A DNA stretch of 64,000 nt from Sulfurimonas sp. (GCF_041583195.1 NZ_JBFHGL010000003.1:1-64000); one strand, 5' to 3'. Counted from the first letter of the stretch, positions 25,441 to 35,478 are shown. Notes: generated by a model from the sequence alone, not told the origin. Program-made: numbers and translations.

Positions 25441-26796
25441 GTGAAAAGTTCTATTTTTGTAATTAATATAACCGCTGGGCTGTTAAGTTTTGTAAATATT
25501 CAAGCTGCAGATGATATTAGCAGTATGTTTTCTAATGGAAAAGCAAGCGGACAGATTAGAGAGTTCTCAATCAATAGAAAATATCAGGGAAGTGCAGGAA
25601 CTACTACACATAGAAGTGCGAATGCAGTAGGCGGTAAGTTGAAGTATGAGACAGATGAGCTGAAGGGTGTAAGCCTTGGTGCATCATTTTACACAACAAA
25701 CGGTTTTGGTCTAGGTGCAGATAAAGCAAACAACTCGAAGGTAGATCCTACTTTACTTGGAAAAGATAATAACAGTTACTCAATTTTAGGTGAAGCATAT
25801 TTTCAATACAAGATAGAAAACACTACTTTTAAAGGCGGGCGTCAAAAACTTGACACTCCACTTGCCGGTTCAGATGATGCAAGAATGCTTCCAAACCTTT
25901 TTGAAGCATATGTGCTTAGCAATACAGATATTCCATATACTACTTTAATAGCTGCACACGTTACTAAATTTGCACAAGGGACTTTCGGTCGTGCATATAG
26001 CGGTGGAATATTGGCTGCAACAGGTGGTTATTCAGCTACGGATGATAAAAATCAAGTAGGTGATTTTGTAAATATGGGAGATTACGCGATAGGTACGCCG
26101 ACTAAAGGAGTAACAGCCGGTGCCGTGATCTATAAGCCGAATAATTATTTTAAAGCACAAGTTTGGAATGCGTATGTACATGATGTGCTAAATGCAATAT
26201 ATGCAGATGCAGATATAAAATGGAATTGCCTTTTAATCGATTCATTTCATCCTTTTTTGTCGGCTCAAATGATTAAAGAAAACAATATCGGAGATAAACG
26301 CTTAAGTGCAATAGGAGGTGATGGTAAGATAGACAGTTTATACTGGAGTGCCAAACTCGGTTTTAAAGTTGCATGGTTAACTCTATATGGAGCATATTCA
26401 CAAACAAGTGCTAACTCTACAACGGATGTAAGTTATGCAAATGCAATTATCAGCCCTTTTGGCGGGATGCCTGCTTTCACGCAAGGTATGGTAACAAGAC
26501 ACCAGTTCTTGGCTGGCACAAAAGCTAGTAAAGTTGCTGCTAGCTATAGCTTTAACAATCTAGGCCCAAATATCTCTGCTACTGCGTATTATGCTTCATT
26601 TGATATGGATGAAAATAGCGGTTACGGTATAAAAAGAACTGCAACGGAACCAGGATTTGATGTTATCTATAATGATGCTATAGTTAAAAATTTACAGCTT
26701 CGTGTGCGCGGAAATTTTCCAAGAAAGTTTGCTGAAAGTGCTTCAGGCGATACAGGCTGGAATGAGTATAGATTTATAGCTAACTATAATTTTTAG
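25441..26796 (+). CDS. OprD-family outer membrane porin
   Basis: 451 residues starting at GTG with AGGAG 5 nt upstream. A signal peptide of about 22 residues ends near NIQAADD. The mature part shows alternating strands rich in Gly, Tyr and Thr (KLKYETDELKGVSLGASFYT, FKGGRQKLDTPLAG) and ends in NYNF, the terminal aromatic residue that marks beta-barrel proteins for insertion. The GGRQKLDTP stretch and overall length fit the OprD-like porins common in Campylobacterota, which pass small organic molecules or ions. The substrate is not readable. Placement between a c-di-GMP enzyme and a Cache chemoreceptor, and a TGAC-type promoter, suggest that uptake and sensing of the same solute are co-regulated. 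Confidence 0.85.
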   Translation: MKSSIFVINITAGLLSFVNIQAADDISSMFSNGKASGQIREFSINRKYQGSAGTTTHRSANAVGGKLKYETDELKGVSLGASFYTTNGFGLGADKANNSKVDPTLLGKDNNSYSILGEAYFQYKIENTTFKGGRQKLDTPLAGSDDARMLPNLFEAYVLSNTDIPYTTLIAAHVTKFAQGTFGRAYSGGILAATGGYSATDDKNQVGDFVNMGDYAIGTPTKGVTAGAVIYKPNNYFKAQVWNAYVHDVLNAIYADADIKWNCLLIDSFHPFLSAQMIKENNIGDKRLSAIGGDGKIDSLYWSAKLGFKVAWLTLYGAYSQTSANSTTDVSYANAIISPFGGMPAFTQGMVTRHQFLAGTKASKVAASYSFNNLGPNISATAYYASFDMDENSGYGIKRTATEPGFDVIYNDAIVKNLQLRVRGNFPRKFAESASGDTGWNEYRFIANYNF

Positions 26797-26832
26797 TCAA
26801 TAATAATTATATAAAATATAACGGACTTAATG

Positions 26833-26867
26833 TGACTTAAACATGACTTAAGTGCTATGTTTATGCT
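26833..26867 (+). promoter_or_regulatory. TGAC-N7-TGAC direct repeat, box 6
   Basis: TGAC at 26833 and 26844, 11 bp apart, both followed by TTAA. A third related half-site, GGACTTAA, begins at 26823. Candidate -10 hexamers are TATGTT (26856) and TATGCT (26862), so the spacing is looser than in the other boxes. It lies 80 bp before the Cache chemoreceptor gene. Confidence 0.55.
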
Positions 26868-26926
26868 ATTTATTTCTATTATAATATTTATATAAATAAT
26901 TACAAGTAGAAGGTAAAGGTCGTACA

Positions 26927-29047
26927 GTGAAATCAATTTCAATAAAATTAAAATTACAGGGCATAATACTCGCAACTATTATAGCCGTTACGGCGGTAAT
27001 TATAATACAGTCAATATATAGTGTTAAAAGTTTAAGTGAGGACCATATTCAAAAGTATAGGCAAGAGGCTTATGAGAACAAAGAGTCTGAGCTTAAAAAT
27101 TATATATCGGTAGCACTGAAATCGATTGACTCTTTTTACCAAAGAACATCAGAGCAAAAGATAAAACAAGAAGTTCAAAACGATCTTAAAAATCAGAGTG
27201 ATTTTTTATTTAGCATCTTAGATAAAGAGTATCAAAACAACAAAAATCAGCTTTCCAAGAGTGAATTGAAAAAACGTATAAAAGAGATCGTGGCTTCTGT
27301 TAGGTATGCAAATAGCGGATATTTTTGGATAAACGATACTGCTCCTAAAATGATAATGCACCCGATAAAACCTTCGTTGGATGGCAAAGATCTCTCTGAT
27401 TTTAAAGATCCAAACGGTATTTATCTTTTTAATGAAATGGTTAAAGTTGCAAAAACAAAAGGCGAGGGTGTAGTAAATTATAGCTGGTCAAAGCCGGGCT
27501 TTGAAAAGCCTCAGCCAAAAGTATCTTACGTAAGACTTTTTAAGCCGTTTGAGTGGGTTATAGGAACAGGGGCGTATGTCTCTGACGTCAGTGCAAAAAT
27601 GAAAGAAGATGCACTAAAGACTATCTCTGAGATGAGATTTGGAAAAAGCGGATATTTTTGGATAAACGATGCTACTCCTAAGATGATAATGCACCCTATA
27701 AAACCGCAGTTAGACGGGAAAGACCTCTCAAGCGTAAAAGATCCAAAAGACGTATACCTGTTTAACGAGATGGTAAAGGTAGTAAATGAAAAAGGCGAAG
27801 GTGTCGTTAACTACAGCTGGGCAAAGCCGGGACACGATGAACCGCAGCCGAAAATGTCGTATGTACAGATCTTTAAACCTTGGGGATGGATCATCGGAAC
27901 CGGAGAATATATAGATAATATAGAAGCAAAAATAGTACAAATGAGAAAGAGTGCTACTGATGAGATAATTGCTTCTACATTTAAAATTATAGGGATATCA
28001 ATTGTATTAGCGGGAGTATTGATGCTTATAGTTTCACTAATAGCAAACAAGATAATAATTGCTCCTATAAATAATATAGTTAATATCGCATCAGATTTGG
28101 CGGAGGGTGATGGTGATCTTACAAAAAGAATTAATACAAAAAGCAATGATGAACTTAACGAGATCGCAAAGTATATGAATTATTTTATAGAAAAAGTTCA
28201 TTCAAGTATCAGTATAGTTAAACTCTCAAGTATAGAGAACTCTTCAATTTCTCATCAATTATCTACAAGCTCTATGCAAACAGGTAAAAATGTCGAAAAA
28301 TCTGTAAATATAGTTAATGAAATTTCACAAAAGGCTAATAGTATAATAGATGAGATATCTAATTCTATATTCGATGCAGGAAACAGTAAATATGATATTT
28401 TAGAAGCAAATACAATTTTAAGTGCGCTAAGAGATGAAGTTATAGAGTTGACAAGAAAGGTTCAAATAACTGCAGAAAACGAAGTTGAACTTGCAGTTAG
28501 CGTAGAAGCACTATCTAAAGATGCAGAACAGGTCAAAGGCATTTTAGAAGTTATCTCAGATATAGCAGACCAGACAAATTTACTAGCGCTAAATGCAGCT
28601 ATCGAAGCTGCACGTGCAGGTGAACATGGACGTGGTTTTGCCGTAGTTGCGGATGAAGTAAGAAAGCTTGCTGAGAGGACACAAAAAAGTTTAACAGAGA
28701 TAAATACAACAATTAGTATTATAGTTCAGTCCATAACTTCTGCGAGTGAAAAGATGAACTGTAATTCTAAAGATATGAATGATCTAGCAGTAATTTCTAC
28801 AGACGTAGAAAATAAAATAAATAAAACAACTGAACTTGTAAATAAAGCTACAGATGCAAGTGATAATGCATTGAAAGATTTTGAAAATACAGGAAAACAT
28901 ATAAGAGATATTGCAGATGAAATAAACGAGATTAACTCTATATCAATGGAAAATGCACGAAATATTGAAGAGATCGCAAATGCAACAAATCATCTTTATA
29001 ACCAAACTGAAAACTTAACCCAGAAGTTAAATCATTTTAAAACTTAG
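26927..29047 (+). CDS. Methyl-accepting chemotaxis protein with tandem Cache domains
   Basis: 706 residues from a GTG start with AAAGG upstream. A membrane helix (about 8-28) is followed by two similar Cache domains in the periplasm (about 110-225 and 228-345). Both contain [35 protein letters not shown] and a closing (V/I)IGTG. Then come a second helix (about 352-378), HAMP (about 380-430) and the signalling hairpin with [20 protein letters not shown] and [14 protein letters not shown]. The two Cache units clearly arose by internal duplication and resemble the single Cache of the membrane GGDEF-EAL protein. Such domains often bind small carboxylates; the ligand here is unknown. It is the last gene of the island and has its own TGAC box. 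Confidence 0.93.
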   Translation: MKSISIKLKLQGIILATIIAVTAVIIIQSIYSVKSLSEDHIQKYRQEAYENKESELKNYISVALKSIDSFYQRTSEQKIKQEVQNDLKNQSDFLFSILDKEYQNNKNQLSKSELKKRIKEIVASVRYANSGYFWINDTAPKMIMHPIKPSLDGKDLSDFKDPNGIYLFNEMVKVAKTKGEGVVNYSWSKPGFEKPQPKVSYVRLFKPFEWVIGTGAYVSDVSAKMKEDALKTISEMRFGKSGYFWINDATPKMIMHPIKPQLDGKDLSSVKDPKDVYLFNEMVKVVNEKGEGVVNYSWAKPGHDEPQPKMSYVQIFKPWGWIIGTGEYIDNIEAKIVQMRKSATDEIIASTFKIIGISIVLAGVLMLIVSLIANKIIIAPINNIVNIASDLAEGDGDLTKRINTKSNDELNEIAKYMNYFIEKVHSSISIVKLSSIENSSISHQLSTSSMQTGKNVEKSVNIVNEISQKANSIIDEISNSIFDAGNSKYDILEANTILSALRDEVIELTRKVQITAENEVELAVSVEALSKDAEQVKGILEVISDIADQTNLLALNAAIEAARAGEHGRGFAVVADEVRKLAERTQKSLTEINTTISIIVQSITSASEKMNCNSKDMNDLAVISTDVENKINKTTELVNKATDASDNALKDFENTGKHIRDIADEINEINSISMENARNIEEIANATNHLYNQTENLTQKLNHFKT

Positions 29048-29073
29048 TCTTAAGTATTTAGCTATTTTAATAC

Positions 29074-29098
29074 ACTGCAGAGAAAATATATCTGCAGT
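29074..29098 (+). terminator. Stem-loop after the Cache chemoreceptor
   Basis: ACTGCAGA (29074-29081) pairs perfectly with TCTGCAGT (29091-29098) around a 9-nt loop, 27 bp after the chemoreceptor stop. The following sequence is only moderately T-rich. It probably ends the island transcript before dnaE. Confidence 0.5.
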
Positions 29099-29148
29099 AT
29101 CAGACCTTTAATTTTAAAAATAATTATCAAATATTAAGTCTCTTTTAC

Positions 29149-29154
29149 TATAAT
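29149..29154 (+). promoter_or_regulatory. Probable -10 element of dnaE
   Basis: TATAAT, about 40 bp upstream of the dnaE start, with no clear -35 box. Missing -35 elements are common in this phylum. Confidence 0.4.
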
Positions 29155-29194
29155 CTCTTTAAGTAAATACTATATTGTGAAAGGTATCTTAAAT

Positions 29195-32100
29195 TTGAGC
29201 GCTCAACCATTTACCCACTTACATCTGCATACAGAATATTCACTACTAGACGGTGCAAATAAACTTACAAACCTTGTAAAACAGGTTAAAGAGCTTGGTA
29301 TGACAAGTGTAGCTATGACCGATCATGGAAACATGTTTGGAGCAATAGATTTTTACAAGCAAATGAAAGATGCCGGTATTAAACCAATCATAGGTATGGA
29401 AGGTTATATACATAACGGTGAAACACTAGATGATAAATCTACAAAGCAAAGATTTCATATCTGTTTATTTGCTAAAAACAAAAAAGGTTATCAAAACCTT
29501 ATGTATCTTTCATCTCAAGCATTTATTGAGGGGATGTATTATTTCCCTCGTATAAATAAAAAGCTTCTTCGTGAACATTCGGAAGGAATTATTTGTACAT
29601 CTGCATGTCTTCAAGGTGAGGTAAACTGGCATTTAAATCTTAGTGAAAGAAATGTTAAGTTTGGTGCAAAAGGCTACGATGAAGCAAAAAAAATTGCATT
29701 AGAATATAAAGAAATATTCGGAGATGATTTTTATTTAGAGATCATGCGTCACGGTATTGGTGATCAGCTAAATATAGATGAACAGATTCTAAAAATTTCT
29801 CAAGAGACAGGTATTAAAGTAGTAGCTACAAACGATACCCACTATACATATCCAGATGATGCACAGTACCATGAAGCATTTATGTGTATCGGTATGAATA
29901 AACTTTATGATGATCCAAACCGTATGCGTCACTCTGTACATGAGTTCTATCTAAAATCTCCTGATCAGATGGCAAAACTTTTTGCAGACATCCCTGAAGC
30001 ACTTACAAACACTCAAGAGATAGTTGATAAGTGTGAAGATTTTGTACCTATAGTTAAAACTCCTACACCACCTAACTTTAAATTTACAAAAGAGTATGCT
30101 CAAAAAGAGGGTCTAGATATAGACTTTGACGATGATCCGCCATTAGGTGCGGATGCAAGTGATGATGATAAAAAGAAACACCTTCTTGCAGCTGATAAAA
30201 ATGACGCAGCATATTTTATTCATAAGTGTCGAGAGGGGTTAGAAGAGCGTTTAAAGTTTGTCCCTGAGGATCGTCATCAAGAGTATAAAGACAGACTAGA
30301 GTTTGAGATGGAGATCATCAACTCTATGAAATTCCCTGGTTATATGATGATCGTTTGGGACTTCGTTGCCGAAGCTAAGCGAATGGGAATAGCCGTAGGA
30401 CCCGGGCGTGGTTCAGCTGCAGGGTCTTTAGTTGCATTTGCTTTAGAGATAACAGATATTGACCCTATGAAGTATGATCTTCTTTTTGAGAGGTTTCTTA
30501 ACCCTGAACGTGTATCGATGCCCGATATCGATATGGACTTTATGCAGGCTCGCCGTGGTGAAGTAATAGACTACGTTGTAAAAAAATACGGACGTAATCA
30601 GGTTGCGCAGATCATCACTTTCGGTTCACTTCTGGCAAAAGGGGTTATACGTGACGTTGCACGTGTACTTGATATGCCGCTTTCTCAAGCTGATAAGATG
30701 GCTAAACTAATTCCTGATGAGCTTGGTATCACACTTAATGGAAAGATGAAGGGTGATGAGTTTAAAGAGGGAGCTTTCCAAAAAGAACCTAAAATAAAAG
30801 AACTTATTGAAACTGATGCCAATGCAGCTCGTGTTTGGGAATTTGCTAAAAAACTAGAGGGGCTTAAAAGAAATTCAGGGATTCACGCTGCCGGTGTAGT
30901 TATTAGTAATGAAGAATTATGGAAAAAAACACCAATTTATAAGCCTTCAGGTGAGAATACTTTTGTTACACAATACTCACTAAACTACATGGAAGATATA
31001 GATCTGATCAAATTTGACTTCCTTGGTCTTAAAACACTTGACGTTATTCAAAATGCTACGAAACTTATAAAACGCCGTTACGATATAGATGTAGACTGGC
31101 ATAAAATAGATGAGAACGATCCTAAGGTTTATGAGGTTATTCAAACTGGTGAAACAATAGGTATGTTCCAGATAGAGTCTTCTGGTATGCAGGATCTGAA
31201 TAAACGTCTAAAACCATCTAACTTTGAGGATTTGATCGCGGTCTTGGCATTATACAGACCGGGTCCGATGGAATCTGGGATGCTTGATAACTTTATTGAG
31301 CGTAAGCATGGTAGAAAAGAGATCTTTTACCCTTTTGAAGAGGTGAGTTTTGATCTTCTAAAAGACACACTTGGTCCAACTTACGGGATGATTGTATACC
31401 AAGAGCAAGTTATGCAGATCGTTCAGATTATCGGTGGTATGAGTCTAGGCGGTGCAGATATTGTTCGTCGTGCTATGGGTAAGAAAAAAGTTGAAGAGAT
31501 GGAGAAATATAACCGTTTATTCTCCGAAGGTGCACAAAAACTTGGACTTGACTATAACCTTGCAAGTGATCTGTTTAAACTGATTGAAAAATTTGCCGGT
31601 TATGGTTTTAACAAGTCTCACTCGGCTGCATATGCGATGGTTACATTTCAAACAGCTTGGCTAAAAACATACTATCCAAATGAGTTTATGGCTGCACTTT
31701 TAACCAGTGATAAAGACAATACCGACAAAGTTGTTCGTTATATCGATGAAGTTAAACGTATGGGAATTGAGCTTGGACCGCCTGATATTTGTGACTCTCA
31801 GCTAGAGTTCTCTGCAATCACTAAAGATGATCAAGATATAGTTCTTTTTGGACTTGGTGGTATAAAAGGTGTTGGTGAAGCAGCGATTCATTCTATGCTT
31901 AAAGAGCGTGAAGAAAACGGCCCATATGCATCTTTACAAGATTTCGTAAATAGAATAGAACCATCAAAAGTAAACAAGCGTGTTATTGAATCTGCTATTA
32001 AAGCTGGAGCGTTCGATCGGTTTGGATATTCGCGTAAAGCTTTACTTGATCAGATAGAAACTATTGTTGAGACTGCCAAAAATGCAAGTGAAGCAAAGAA

Positions 32101-32818
32101 AAATGCAGCGGGTAGTTTGTTTGGAGATGATGCTGAGATAACTACAGTTGATCTTAAACTTACAAACTCTGAAGAGTATTCTCTTAAAGCCATTCTGGAA
32201 TTTGAAAAAGACACTTTAGGTTTTTATGTATCTGGTCACCCTCTTGATGAATTTAGAGAGCAGATAGAGGAGTTAAATTATACACTGTCATCTGAGATAT
32301 CTGATGCAAAAGACGGCTCATATGTTGTTTTTATAGGTAAAGTTGAAGATGTTCAGAAAAAGATTTCAAAAAAAGGTAATCAGTTTGGAATAGTTGATCT
32401 TATGGATTTTCACGGAAACATAGACATTATGCTTTTTGAAGATAAACTAAACGAGCTTGAAGAGATGGATCTTGATGAACCCATAGCATTTAAAGCAAAA
32501 ATAACTCATACTGAGATGTTTACCAGAATTGGTGTTACAAAGATCATGACACTAAAAGAGGCTGCAAAAGAGACAAAAAAAACGAAAAAAGAAGTTCGTG
32601 AGATTCCGCAAGAACCTTTAAATTTAGCCATCAGGTTAAGTGATGATACAAATCAGTTAGAAGAGTTATATACTCTTGTTAGACAAAATCCTGGAAGCAG
32701 AGAGTTAAAAGTAACTATTATCTCTAAACTGCAAAACATAGTAATAGATTCTGCTATTAGAGTAAATAATAATATCATAAAAGCTATTGACGGGAATGAA
32801 AATATAGATATATTATAG
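29195..32818 (+). CDS. dnaE: DNA polymerase III alpha subunit
   Basis: The replicative polymerase of the C family, 1207 residues from TTG 29195. The N-terminal PHP domain begins with FTHLHLHTEYSLLDGANKL. The palm carries the catalytic PDIDMD (Asp444/Asp446), preceded by GRGSAAGSLVAF. Later parts include FNKSHSAAYAMVTFQTAWLK, helix-hairpin-helix DNA binding and an OB fold (about 1015-1090). Length is usual for the family. A GTG at 29177 would add six residues, but homologues begin right before the FTHLHLH block and GAAAGG lies 10 nt before the TTG, so I prefer the TTG. It is followed 18 bp later by the aminopeptidase gene. Essential housekeeping gene with no oddity. Confidence 0.96.
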   Translation: MSAQPFTHLHLHTEYSLLDGANKLTNLVKQVKELGMTSVAMTDHGNMFGAIDFYKQMKDAGIKPIIGMEGYIHNGETLDDKSTKQRFHICLFAKNKKGYQNLMYLSSQAFIEGMYYFPRINKKLLREHSEGIICTSACLQGEVNWHLNLSERNVKFGAKGYDEAKKIALEYKEIFGDDFYLEIMRHGIGDQLNIDEQILKISQETGIKVVATNDTHYTYPDDAQYHEAFMCIGMNKLYDDPNRMRHSVHEFYLKSPDQMAKLFADIPEALTNTQEIVDKCEDFVPIVKTPTPPNFKFTKEYAQKEGLDIDFDDDPPLGADASDDDKKKHLLAADKNDAAYFIHKCREGLEERLKFVPEDRHQEYKDRLEFEMEIINSMKFPGYMMIVWDFVAEAKRMGIAVGPGRGSAAGSLVAFALEITDIDPMKYDLLFERFLNPERVSMPDIDMDFMQARRGEVIDYVVKKYGRNQVAQIITFGSLLAKGVIRDVARVLDMPLSQADKMAKLIPDELGITLNGKMKGDEFKEGAFQKEPKIKELIETDANAARVWEFAKKLEGLKRNSGIHAAGVVISNEELWKKTPIYKPSGENTFVTQYSLNYMEDIDLIKFDFLGLKTLDVIQNATKLIKRRYDIDVDWHKIDENDPKVYEVIQTGETIGMFQIESSGMQDLNKRLKPSNFEDLIAVLALYRPGPMESGMLDNFIERKHGRKEIFYPFEEVSFDLLKDTLGPTYGMIVYQEQVMQIVQIIGGMSLGGADIVRRAMGKKKVEEMEKYNRLFSEGAQKLGLDYNLASDLFKLIEKFAGYGFNKSHSAAYAMVTFQTAWLKTYYPNEFMAALLTSDKDNTDKVVRYIDEVKRMGIELGPPDICDSQLEFSAITKDDQDIVLFGLGGIKGVGEAAIHSMLKEREENGPYASLQDFVNRIEPSKVNKRVIESAIKAGAFDRFGYSRKALLDQIETIVETAKNASEAKKNAAGSLFGDDAEITTVDLKLTNSEEYSLKAILEFEKDTLGFYVSGHPLDEFREQIEELNYTLSSEISDAKDGSYVVFIGKVEDVQKKISKKGNQFGIVDLMDFHGNIDIMLFEDKLNELEEMDLDEPIAFKAKITHTEMFTRIGVTKIMTLKEAAKETKKTKKEVREIPQEPLNLAIRLSDDTNQLEELYTLVRQNPGSRELKVTIISKLQNIVIDSAIRVNNNIIKAIDGNENIDIL

Positions 32819-32836
32819 GTAAAAGAAGGATATTTT

Positions 32837-34096
32837 TTGGAAAAAAATGATTTTAACGAAGGACTACTAGGATTTTTAGATGCATCGCCTACACCGTATC
32901 ATGCTACGAAAAATATAGGTATGATGCTTGAGAATGCAGGATTTGAGAGAGTTTTTGAAGAGCAGGCATGGAGTTTACAAGAGGGTAAAAAATACTATGT
33001 AACAAGAAACGATTCATCACTTATAGCTTTTACATATCCAAAAAGAAAAGACTATCTTTTAGTTGGTGCTCATACAGATTCACCAAACCTGAAACTAAAA
33101 CCAAACTCTGTTATGAAAGAACACGGTGTTGTAAAGTTTGGAGTTGAACCATACGGAGGACTTCTTTTAAATCCATGGTTTGATAGAGACTTATCATTAG
33201 CTGGTTGTGTAAGTTATTTAGATTCAAACAACATGATAAAAGAGACACTTATAGATGTTAAAAAGAAAATAGCTACAATCCCTTCTTTAGCAATTCATTT
33301 GGATGAGAATGCCAACAATGAAAGAACTATAAACAAACAAACAGATATTTCACCTATATTGACTACAAGTGAAGATTTTGACTTAGAAGAGTTCATAAAA
33401 CAAGAACTTGTTAAAAACGGCATAAGTGATGTTAAAGAGATATATGCAAATGAACTTAGCTTTTACGATGCTCAAGAAGCTTCTTATGTTGGTTTAAATG
33501 ATGATTTTATAGCTTCTGCAAGACTTGATAATCTACTTTCATGTTATGTAGGACTTGTAAGTATATGCTCTGTTGAAGCTAATACTCCTATGATATTTGT
33601 AGCAAATGATCACGAAGAAGTTGGAAGTGACAGTGTTAGTGGAGCTGCAGGAAGCTTTTTGGAAAATACACTAAAGAGAATATTTCCAAATTATGAAGAT
33701 TTTGTACATATGGTTCGCTCATCTACACTCATAAGTGCAGACAACGCTCATGCAGTGCATCCAAACTATCATTCTAAACATGATAAAGAACACGCCCCTT
33801 TAATGAATAAGGGTGCAGTTATAAAGATAAATGCAAATCAGCGTTATGCTTCAAGTACAAAAACAATTTCAAGATTCATGAATGTGGCTTCAAGTATCAA
33901 CGAGCCTTATCAGCAGTTTGTGACTAGAAGCGATATGGGTTGTGGCTCAACAATAGGTCCAATAACAGCAACTCGTCTTGGAATTGACACTATAGATGTA
34001 GGACTTCCAACTTTAGCTATGCACTCTATTCGTGAGCTTGCAGGAAGTGATGATGCACACTCGCTTTATAAAATCATACTAGGATATACTGTTTGA
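32837..34096 (+). CDS. apeB: M18-family aminopeptidase
   Basis: A cytoplasmic dinuclear zinc aminopeptidase of 419 residues that removes N-terminal, often acidic, residues from peptides. Visible metal and catalytic motifs are GAHTDSPNLKLKP near residue 78, NDHEEVGSDSVSGAAGSF and SDMGCGSTIGP, plus the closing VGLPTLAMHSIRE, which are hallmarks of family M18. Length is typical. The start is TTG with AGAAGGA 6 nt upstream. The stop overlaps the next gene (TTGA), so it shares a transcript with dnaE before it and the FlgS-like kinase after it. The symbol follows bacterial naming; the substrate is not proven. Confidence 0.9.
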   Translation: MEKNDFNEGLLGFLDASPTPYHATKNIGMMLENAGFERVFEEQAWSLQEGKKYYVTRNDSSLIAFTYPKRKDYLLVGAHTDSPNLKLKPNSVMKEHGVVKFGVEPYGGLLLNPWFDRDLSLAGCVSYLDSNNMIKETLIDVKKKIATIPSLAIHLDENANNERTINKQTDISPILTTSEDFDLEEFIKQELVKNGISDVKEIYANELSFYDAQEASYVGLNDDFIASARLDNLLSCYVGLVSICSVEANTPMIFVANDHEEVGSDSVSGAAGSFLENTLKRIFPNYEDFVHMVRSSTLISADNAHAVHPNYHSKHDKEHAPLMNKGAVIKINANQRYASSTKTISRFMNVASSINEPYQQFVTRSDMGCGSTIGPITATRLGIDTIDVGLPTLAMHSIRELAGSDDAHSLYKIILGYTV

Positions 34097-35079
34097 GCGA
34101 AAATCAAATAACCCAAGAGGAACTTACTCTTTTAATTGAACAGACTTACAAGGTTGAGAAAGAGTTTACAGAACTAAAGCAGTCTTATGATCACTTGCAG
34201 GGTACTGTTGAAAAAGTAGTTGAGTTCCTGCCAAATGCCATATGGATCTTAAATGAAAACGGTGAAGTGTTTTTACAAAACTCTAAAGCCAGAGAATTAT
34301 GGCAATTATTTGAGCTTATGGAATTTCGCGACGATGATTATGAACTTAACTTTGAAGACCGTTCATACATAGTTAAAAGTTCTACTCATAAAGATAAAAA
34401 AATGTTCTCTTGTACAGACATTACCGAGCAAAAAAGAAGAGAAAACCTAGCTACAATGGGGCAGATGGCAGCACATCTTTCTCATGAAATCAGAAATCCT
34501 ATCGGTTCTATATCTCTACTTAGCTCAACTCTTAAAAAACGTGTACTGCCTGAGAATATTCCTATCGTGGATGAGATCCAAAAGTCTATATTTAAAATAG
34601 AACGCATTATAAAAGCTACATTGATGTTCTCAAAGGGAATAAGGATAAACAAAAAAGTCTTTAAATTCTCAAAGCTAAGAGAGCATCTTATTAATGACTG
34701 TGGAAGTTACGGATACTCAAAAGAGATAAGCTTTATAATGCCGGAGAACGATTTTGAAATCGATGGAGATATAGATCTATTAGAGATCTTATTTTCAAAT
34801 TTTTTGTTTAATGCCATTGATGCGATAGAGTTAGATGATGAAGATACAGGTGTTATAGAGTTAGTATATAGATATGAAGATAACACACATAAATTTTACG
34901 TATATGATAGTGGTGTACCTATAGAAAATAAAAAAGAGTTATTTGAAGCTTTTAAATCAACTAAGGTAAAGGGTAACGGGTTAGGGCTTGTGTTATCTGC
35001 TCAAATTGCCGAAGCTCACGGTGGTAAGGTTGAATTGCTTGATACTAACAAAAAAGGTTTTGGTATATATATTGCTTAA
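34093..35079 (+). CDS. flgS: Cytoplasmic sensor histidine kinase, FlgS-like
   Basis: 328 residues and no membrane helix. A helical start (about 5-45) leads into a small PAS-like domain with VEFLPNAIWILNENGEVF (about 48-115), then HisKA with His131 in AAHLSHEIRNPIGSISLLSS and an ATPase domain with NFLFNAIDAIEL and a G-box GNGLGLVLSAQIAEAHGG. This matches FlgS, the kinase that in Helicobacter and Campylobacter reads assembly of the flagellar export apparatus and phosphorylates the sigma-54 activator FlgR. The assignment rests on remembered family features (cytoplasmic location, size, H-box), and the partner FlgR is not in the window. The TTG start overlaps the aminopeptidase stop by 4 bp. Confidence 0.75.
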   Translation: MSENQITQEELTLLIEQTYKVEKEFTELKQSYDHLQGTVEKVVEFLPNAIWILNENGEVFLQNSKARELWQLFELMEFRDDDYELNFEDRSYIVKSSTHKDKKMFSCTDITEQKRRENLATMGQMAAHLSHEIRNPIGSISLLSSTLKKRVLPENIPIVDEIQKSIFKIERIIKATLMFSKGIRINKKVFKFSKLREHLINDCGSYGYSKEISFIMPENDFEIDGDIDLLEILFSNFLFNAIDAIELDDEDTGVIELVYRYEDNTHKFYVYDSGVPIENKKELFEAFKSTKVKGNGLGLVLSAQIAEAHGGKVELLDTNKKGFGIYIA

Positions 35080-35107
35080 TGTGTTTTTTTGTATAAGGGG
35101 AGCCAAT

Positions 35108-35425
35108 ATGAAAAGACACAGCTTAAACAAGATACTAGACCATGTAAAGATAGATCAGTTTTATGTTGTTTGTTATTTTAAATGCAGGGTTAAAAATAAA
35201 ACTGTTATAAGTAGAATTCCATTTGAACCTTATGAGGGCAAAATAGAATTTACATGGCAGGATATAGTTTTTCATCCTATAGAGTCTTATAATAGATACT
35301 ATCATACACCGATAACTATATATGATTCAAACATAGATGACGATACGCTTGTTCAAAAAGCTTTTGAAAAAGTTTCAAAGTACTTTAAATGGGATTCTAA
35401 GTTACAGAACTACGTATTTATTTAA
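35108..35425 (+). CDS. Small conserved-looking protein of unknown function
   Basis: 105 residues starting MKRHSLNKILDHVKIDQFYVVCYFKCRVKNK. AAGGGGAG with 5-nt spacing fixes the ATG at 35108; the frame is open further upstream, but that part overlaps the kinase gene and lacks a ribosome site. The protein is soluble, rich in aromatic residues and mixed alpha/beta by eye, with no motif I recognise. It lies between the FlgS-like kinase (28 bp away) and ccsBA, and codon use looks like that of the neighbours, so I regard it as real. Confidence 0.7.
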   Translation: MKRHSLNKILDHVKIDQFYVVCYFKCRVKNKTVISRIPFEPYEGKIEFTWQDIVFHPIESYNRYYHTPITIYDSNIDDDTLVQKAFEKVSKYFKWDSKLQNYVFI

Positions 35426-35447
35426 CAATCTGTTATCTATTAAAAAC

Positions 35448-35453
35448 TATAAT
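35448..35453 (+). promoter_or_regulatory. Probable -10 element of ccsBA
   Basis: TATAAT in the 53-bp gap before ccsBA, within an AT-rich stretch and without a clear -35 element. Confidence 0.35.
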
Positions 35454-35478
35454 ATCTTTTTTTAATTTAAGGGATATT

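Noticed and set aside
34988-35107. Upstream extension of the small protein gene at 35108.
   Set aside because: It would overlap the kinase gene by about 90 bp and lacks a ribosome site, whereas AAGGGGAG fixes the ATG at 35108.
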